Shown in pieces: positions 7,259 through 9,979 of a stretch of DNA of 9,979 nt; within the stretch, counting starts at the first letter, position 1, and every line of letters begins with the position of its first letter. The translations under genes and the position numbers were made by a program. Below the pieces are notes generated by a model. The model was given only the letters and a program-made list of their open reading frames with translations. It did no database searches and was not told where the DNA came from. Origin of the DNA: Candidatus Pelagibacter sp. (GTDB lineage Bacteria; Pseudomonadota; Alphaproteobacteria; Pelagibacterales; Pelagibacteraceae); contig JAOHEU010000025.1 in assembly GCA_028097645.1 (NCBI GenBank), positions 1-9,979 on the forward strand, read 5' to 3'.

Positions 7259-7750
7259 ATGAAACTTTATAAAATTAAAAAATCTAACATAGATAAAAAA
7301 GGTAGAGGGCTTTATGCAACTCAAGACATTAAAGCAGGTACTAAAATAATTGATTATGTTGGAAAACTAATTACAAAAAAGCAAACTGAAGAGTCAGATA
7401 AATATGATAATGGTAAGCCAATTTATTTATTCACTATCAATAAAAGATATGATCTAGACGGAGATTTTCCATGGAACACAGCAGGTTTAATTAATCACTC
7501 CTGTGATAATAATTGTGACTATGATGGAAAAGGTCTTAAAATTTGGGTGAAAGCAATCAAGGATATTAAAAAAGGTGAAGAATTTACTTGTGACTATGGT
7601 TTTGGATATGATGAAAATTACAAACAATTTCCATGTAAATGTAAATCTAAAAACTGTTGTGGTTATATAGTCCGATCAGAATCAAGATGGAGAATAAATA
7701 AAAAATTTTCAATGAGCAACAAGAATAAGTTAATAAACAACTCTCGCTAA
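7259..7750 (+). CDS. SET domain protein, putative lysine methyltransferase
   Basis: This 163-residue protein is a compact SET domain. It has KGRGLYA (14-20, S-adenosylmethionine-binding start motif), GLINHSCDNNCDY (76-88, with the NHSC pseudoknot motif), and GEEFTCDYGFGYD (106-118), whose Y113 corresponds to the usual catalytic tyrosine. A post-SET segment follows (C126, C128, C133 in a CxCx4C pattern), and with C82 of NHSC it can form the usual zinc site. The family methylates lysines of proteins using S-adenosylmethionine. The target here is unknown and need not be histone-like. The tail (about 146-163) is basic and Asn/Lys-rich. Its last 21 bases overlap the convergent truA gene. It follows the deacetylase gene by 30 bases without a visible promoter, so the two are probably cotranscribed. 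Confidence 0.9.
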   Translation: MKLYKIKKSNIDKKGRGLYATQDIKAGTKIIDYVGKLITKKQTEESDKYDNGKPIYLFTINKRYDLDGDFPWNTAGLINHSCDNNCDYDGKGLKIWVKAIKDIKKGEEFTCDYGFGYDENYKQFPCKCKSKNCCGYIVRSESRWRINKKFSMSNKNKLINNSR

Positions 7751-8470
7751 AAAAAGTCCCTCTGGTGGTGCAGGAGGTGCGCAAAGAACTCTTTTCTTAG
7801 ATTTAAATACTTTATCAAATTTTTTTAAATCCCATTTTTTCTCTCCTAAATACTTTAAACAACCCACCATAGATCTAACCTGTTGCTGTAAAAAGGATTG
7901 AGATTTAAATTCTATTTCAATTTTATTTCTTAATGATTTAATTTTTACTGATTTAATTGTTTTGATAGGACTTTTTGCATGGCAACTTGAAGATCTAAAA
8001 GTAGAGTAATCATGAGTGCCTATTAATTTTTTTGCACCTTTTTTAATTAAATTTAGATCCAGAGGTTTTCTTACATGCCACCCTCTTTTTTTTTCAATCA
8101 CAGGAGTACTAATCTGATTAAAAATTATATATTTATAAACTCTTTGTTTTGCAGAAAATCTTGAGTGAAATTTATTGCTTCTTTTTCTGATTTTTTTAAT
8201 AGCCACCCCTTTATCATTTAAAAAATGATTAATTGATTTTAAAAACTTTGTTAAATCTATGATTTCATTTTTGCTATCAAAATGACCAGACTGTTCAATT
8301 GCATGAACACCCGTATCAGTTCTACCTGAACCATTTAAAATAATTTTTTCTTTTAAAAGTTTTGTGAGTTTTTCTTGAATGAGCCCTTGAATAGTTGATC
8401 CCTTTTTTTGAATTTGCCACCCTCTAAAATCTGTTCCCACATACTCAATAAGCAGTTGATACCTGGCCAT
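7730..8470 (-). CDS. truA: tRNA pseudouridine(38-40) synthase
   Basis: TruA converts uridines 38-40 in the anticodon stem-loop of many tRNAs to pseudouridine. The 246-residue protein is at the short end of the family's usual range. It has YVGTDFRGWQIQ (10-21), GSGRTDTGVHA (47-57, with catalytic D52), FHSRFSAKQRVYKYII (101-116, with the conserved RxYxY region) and FLQQQVRSMVG near residues 218-228. The start codon directly follows the fmt stop with no intervening base, and an AAGGTG stretch about 11 bases upstream, inside fmt, may serve as a ribosome binding site. It is the last gene of the leftward def-fmt-truA cluster, and its 3' end overlaps the convergent SET gene. Confidence 0.96.
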   Translation of the reverse strand: MARYQLLIEYVGTDFRGWQIQKKGSTIQGLIQEKLTKLLKEKIILNGSGRTDTGVHAIEQSGHFDSKNEIIDLTKFLKSINHFLNDKGVAIKKIRKRSNKFHSRFSAKQRVYKYIIFNQISTPVIEKKRGWHVRKPLDLNLIKKGAKKLIGTHDYSTFRSSSCHAKSPIKTIKSVKIKSLRNKIEIEFKSQSFLQQQVRSMVGCLKYLGEKKWDLKKFDKVFKSKKRVLCAPPAPPEGLFLARVVY

Positions 8471-9394
8471 TTAAATTACTTCACCTTTTTTAATTTGTGA
8501 ACCAAGCATAAATTCACCAATATTTTGGGGCTTTTTCCCCTGTCTTTGGATTTCTTTAATCTTAATTGTTTGTTTATCCCCACAAACAATCTCTAGGTAA
8601 TCAGAAACAATTTCTCCTGGCTTTCCAATTCCATTATCAATTTCTGCTTTTAAAATTTTGTATCTTTCACCCTTGTATATGAAAAATGCACCTGGTGCAG
8701 GATACAAACCATTTATTTTTCCAATAATAATTTTAGCTTCATCATTCCAATTAATCTCCCCCTCGGCCTTTTGAATTTTAGATGCATATGTTGCTTTTGA
8801 ATGATCTTGCTCAATGAAGTTTGCTTTATCTTCTAAAATATCATCAACATTATCTAATATTTTCTCAGCTGCTATTAAAGATAATTTCTCAGATATATCA
8901 CTAGCGTTTAGATTATTTATTAAATCTATTTTATAAGTATTGCACACTGGGCCTGTATCAAGCTGTTCAGCTATTTTCATAACACTAACCCCTGTTTCTT
9001 TATCAAGGTTCATTATTGATCTTTGTATTGGAGCGGCACCTCTCCATTTTGGTAAAAGAGATGCATGTATATTAATAAATCCCTTTTTAGTTAAATTTAA
9101 AAACTCTTTTGGGATAATCTGCCCATATGCAACAACAATTGCAAGATCTGCATCGATGCTTTTAAAATATTCATATTCTTCATTGTTATCTTTTAAATTT
9201 TTTGGAGTTCTAAAATCTAAATTTAAAGTTTCAGCAATCCCTTGTATAGGAGATTTATTAATTTTTTGACCTCTTTGTGATTTCTGAGGAGGTTGTGTAT
9301 AAACATCTGATATTGGATAACCATTTTGATAAAGAGATTTTAAAATGGGTACAGCAAACATTGGTGTGCCCATGAAAACAATCTTTTTTGCCAT
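8471..9394 (-). CDS. fmt: Methionyl-tRNA formyltransferase
   Basis: Fmt formylates initiator Met-tRNA using 10-formyltetrahydrofolate. With the ATG at 9394 the protein has 307 residues, close to the family norm of about 315. It starts with FMGTPMFAVPIL (7-18). The catalytic triad is N108 and H110 in INIHASLLPKWRGAAPIQ (107-124) and D146 in LDTGPV (145-150). The N-terminal formyltransferase domain covers about 1-185. The smaller C-terminal tRNA-binding barrel (about 205-305) contains EGEINWN and LYPAPGAF. A TTG codon directly before the ATG (9397-9395) could add one residue. ATG is chosen because it is the standard start and gives the usual N-terminus, three bases after the def stop. The gene abuts truA exactly. 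Confidence 0.96.
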   Translation of the reverse strand: MAKKIVFMGTPMFAVPILKSLYQNGYPISDVYTQPPQKSQRGQKINKSPIQGIAETLNLDFRTPKNLKDNNEEYEYFKSIDADLAIVVAYGQIIPKEFLNLTKKGFINIHASLLPKWRGAAPIQRSIMNLDKETGVSVMKIAEQLDTGPVCNTYKIDLINNLNASDISEKLSLIAAEKILDNVDDILEDKANFIEQDHSKATYASKIQKAEGEINWNDEAKIIIGKINGLYPAPGAFFIYKGERYKILKAEIDNGIGKPGEIVSDYLEIVCGDKQTIKIKEIQRQGKKPQNIGEFMLGSQIKKGEVI

Positions 9395-9397
9395 CAA

Positions 9398-9913
9398 TTA
9401 AAGAACTGCAGTATTTGATTTTAATTTAGATAGCTTTTTTATGATCATAGATTTTTTTAATTTTGAAAGGTAATCGATAAATAATATTCCTTCTAAGTGA
9501 TCCATTTCATGTTGAATACATGTAGCAAGTAAACCCTCTGCCTTTAATAATTGTTTTTTTCCATTATAATCAAGGTATTCTACATCACATTTGCTTGGTC
9601 TATCTATCTCAGCAAATTGTTCAGGCACTGATAAACAACCTTCTTCGTGTGTGTTTTTAATCGGATCTTTATTTAAAATAACTGGATTTACAAAATATCT
9701 AGGTTCTTTTTTCCCGTCTTTATTAATATCCATCACTATAATTCTTTTTGGGATGCCAATTTGAATTGCTGCAAGACCTATACCATTAGCATCATACATT
9801 GTATCCAACATATCACTCATGAGTTTTTGTTCTTCTTTACCAACACTTTCAACAGGTTTTGAAATCTGTCTAAGCAATTTATTTGGTTCAGTGATTATAG
9901 TTTTAACAGCCAT
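9398..9913 (-). CDS. def: Peptide deformylase
   Basis: Def is a metal (usually iron) hydrolase that removes the formyl group from the N-terminal methionine of nascent proteins, reversing the mark placed by fmt. At 171 residues it has the standard length. The three motifs are GIGLAAIQIG (44-53, Q51), EEGCLSVPE (90-98, metal ligand C93) and QHEMDHLEG (134-142, ligands H135 and H139 with catalytic E136). The start MAVKTIITEPNKLLRQ is normal for the family. The last stretch (about 150-171) is Lys/Ser-rich, matching the usual variable tail. It is the first gene of the leftward cluster, with fmt starting three bases after its stop. Confidence 0.97.
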   Translation of the reverse strand: MAVKTIITEPNKLLRQISKPVESVGKEEQKLMSDMLDTMYDANGIGLAAIQIGIPKRIIVMDINKDGKKEPRYFVNPVILNKDPIKNTHEEGCLSVPEQFAEIDRPSKCDVEYLDYNGKKQLLKAEGLLATCIQHEMDHLEGILFIDYLSKLKKSMIIKKLSKLKSNTAVL

Positions 9914-9926
9914 TACGAATTATTTT

Positions 9927-9932
9927 ATTATA
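9927..9932 (-). promoter_or_regulatory. Possible -10 box for def-fmt-truA
   Basis: On the minus strand these bases read TATAAT, a perfect -10 hexamer 13 bases upstream of the def start codon at 9913. The region 16-18 bases further upstream is CT-rich (around 9950-9956) and has no good -35 match. Transcription from here would give a leader of only a few bases. The position is right for the operon promoter, but the AT-rich context weakens the case. Confidence 0.3.
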
Positions 9933-9938
9933 ATTTCT

Positions 9939-9972
9939 AAACTTTTAAAGGAAGAACTTTTAATAAAAGTTT
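9939..9972. repeat. 9-bp inverted repeat upstream of def
   Basis: AAACTTTTA at 9939-9947 is matched perfectly by its reverse complement TAAAAGTTT at 9964-9972, leaving a 16-base gap. A direct copy of AACTTTTAA (9940-9948) recurs at 9956-9964 (GAACTTTTAAT context), so one 8-9 base unit appears three times within 34 bases. It lies just upstream of the possible def promoter and could be an operator-like site or a stem-loop. AT-rich sequence makes short repeats frequent, so function is only a possibility. Confidence 0.35.
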
Positions 9973-9979
9973 ATTCCTA

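Noticed and set aside
8940..9269. Open frame of 109 codons on the plus strand opposite fmt
   Set aside because: It is the longest antisense frame, but it covers the conserved formyltransferase core, and its sequence is simply the complement of those motifs with no domain of its own.

Overview
The window is about 10 kb of very AT-rich, tightly packed bacterial chromosome. The gene order (rpmH-rnpA-yidD-yidC, argB, a HAD nucleotidase, dapD, dapE, then truA/fmt/def) is typical of Alphaproteobacteria. The low GC, lysine- and asparagine-rich proteins, almost absent spacers and one-base gene overlaps point to a SAR11-type marine bacterium (Pelagibacterales). This assignment is inferred from composition and synteny, not from a database match.

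Layout. Bases 1-241 hold the 5' part of a leftward membrane protein gene (probably TVP38/TMEM64, VTT domain) that runs off the left edge. A 92-base divergent spacer follows, carrying a plausible rightward promoter. From 334 to 7750 all genes read rightward with little or no spacing: rpmH (L34, a 46-residue gene), rnpA, yidD, yidC, argB, a HAD pyrimidine-5'-nucleotidase-like gene, dapD, dapE, a histone-deacetylase-family amidohydrolase and a SET-domain protein. The leftward cluster def-fmt-truA (9913 down to 7730) meets them tail to tail, and the last 21 bases of the SET gene and truA overlap. The 66 bases at the right edge lie upstream of def and contain a -10-like box and a 9-bp inverted repeat.

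Functions. The first block makes the translation and membrane-insertion machinery: ribosomal protein L34, the RNase P protein, and the YidD/YidC insertion factors. The second makes amino acids: argB catalyses the second step of arginine synthesis, and dapD and dapE are two steps of the succinylase branch to meso-diaminopimelate and lysine. The third is a pair of putative lysine-modification enzymes, a zinc deacetylase-like protein and a SET methyltransferase with a post-SET zinc motif. Their adjacency in a bacterium is the most interesting part of the window. The leftward cluster handles initiator tRNA formylation (fmt), removal of the formyl group from new proteins (def) and tRNA pseudouridylation (truA).

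No rRNA, tRNA, CRISPR array, insertion sequence or phage gene was seen, and no convincing intrinsic terminator. Most of the window is ordinary core genome. The points worth a second look are the deacetylase/SET pair, the absence of engB between yidC and argB, the chain of stop-start overlaps, and the repeat upstream of def.
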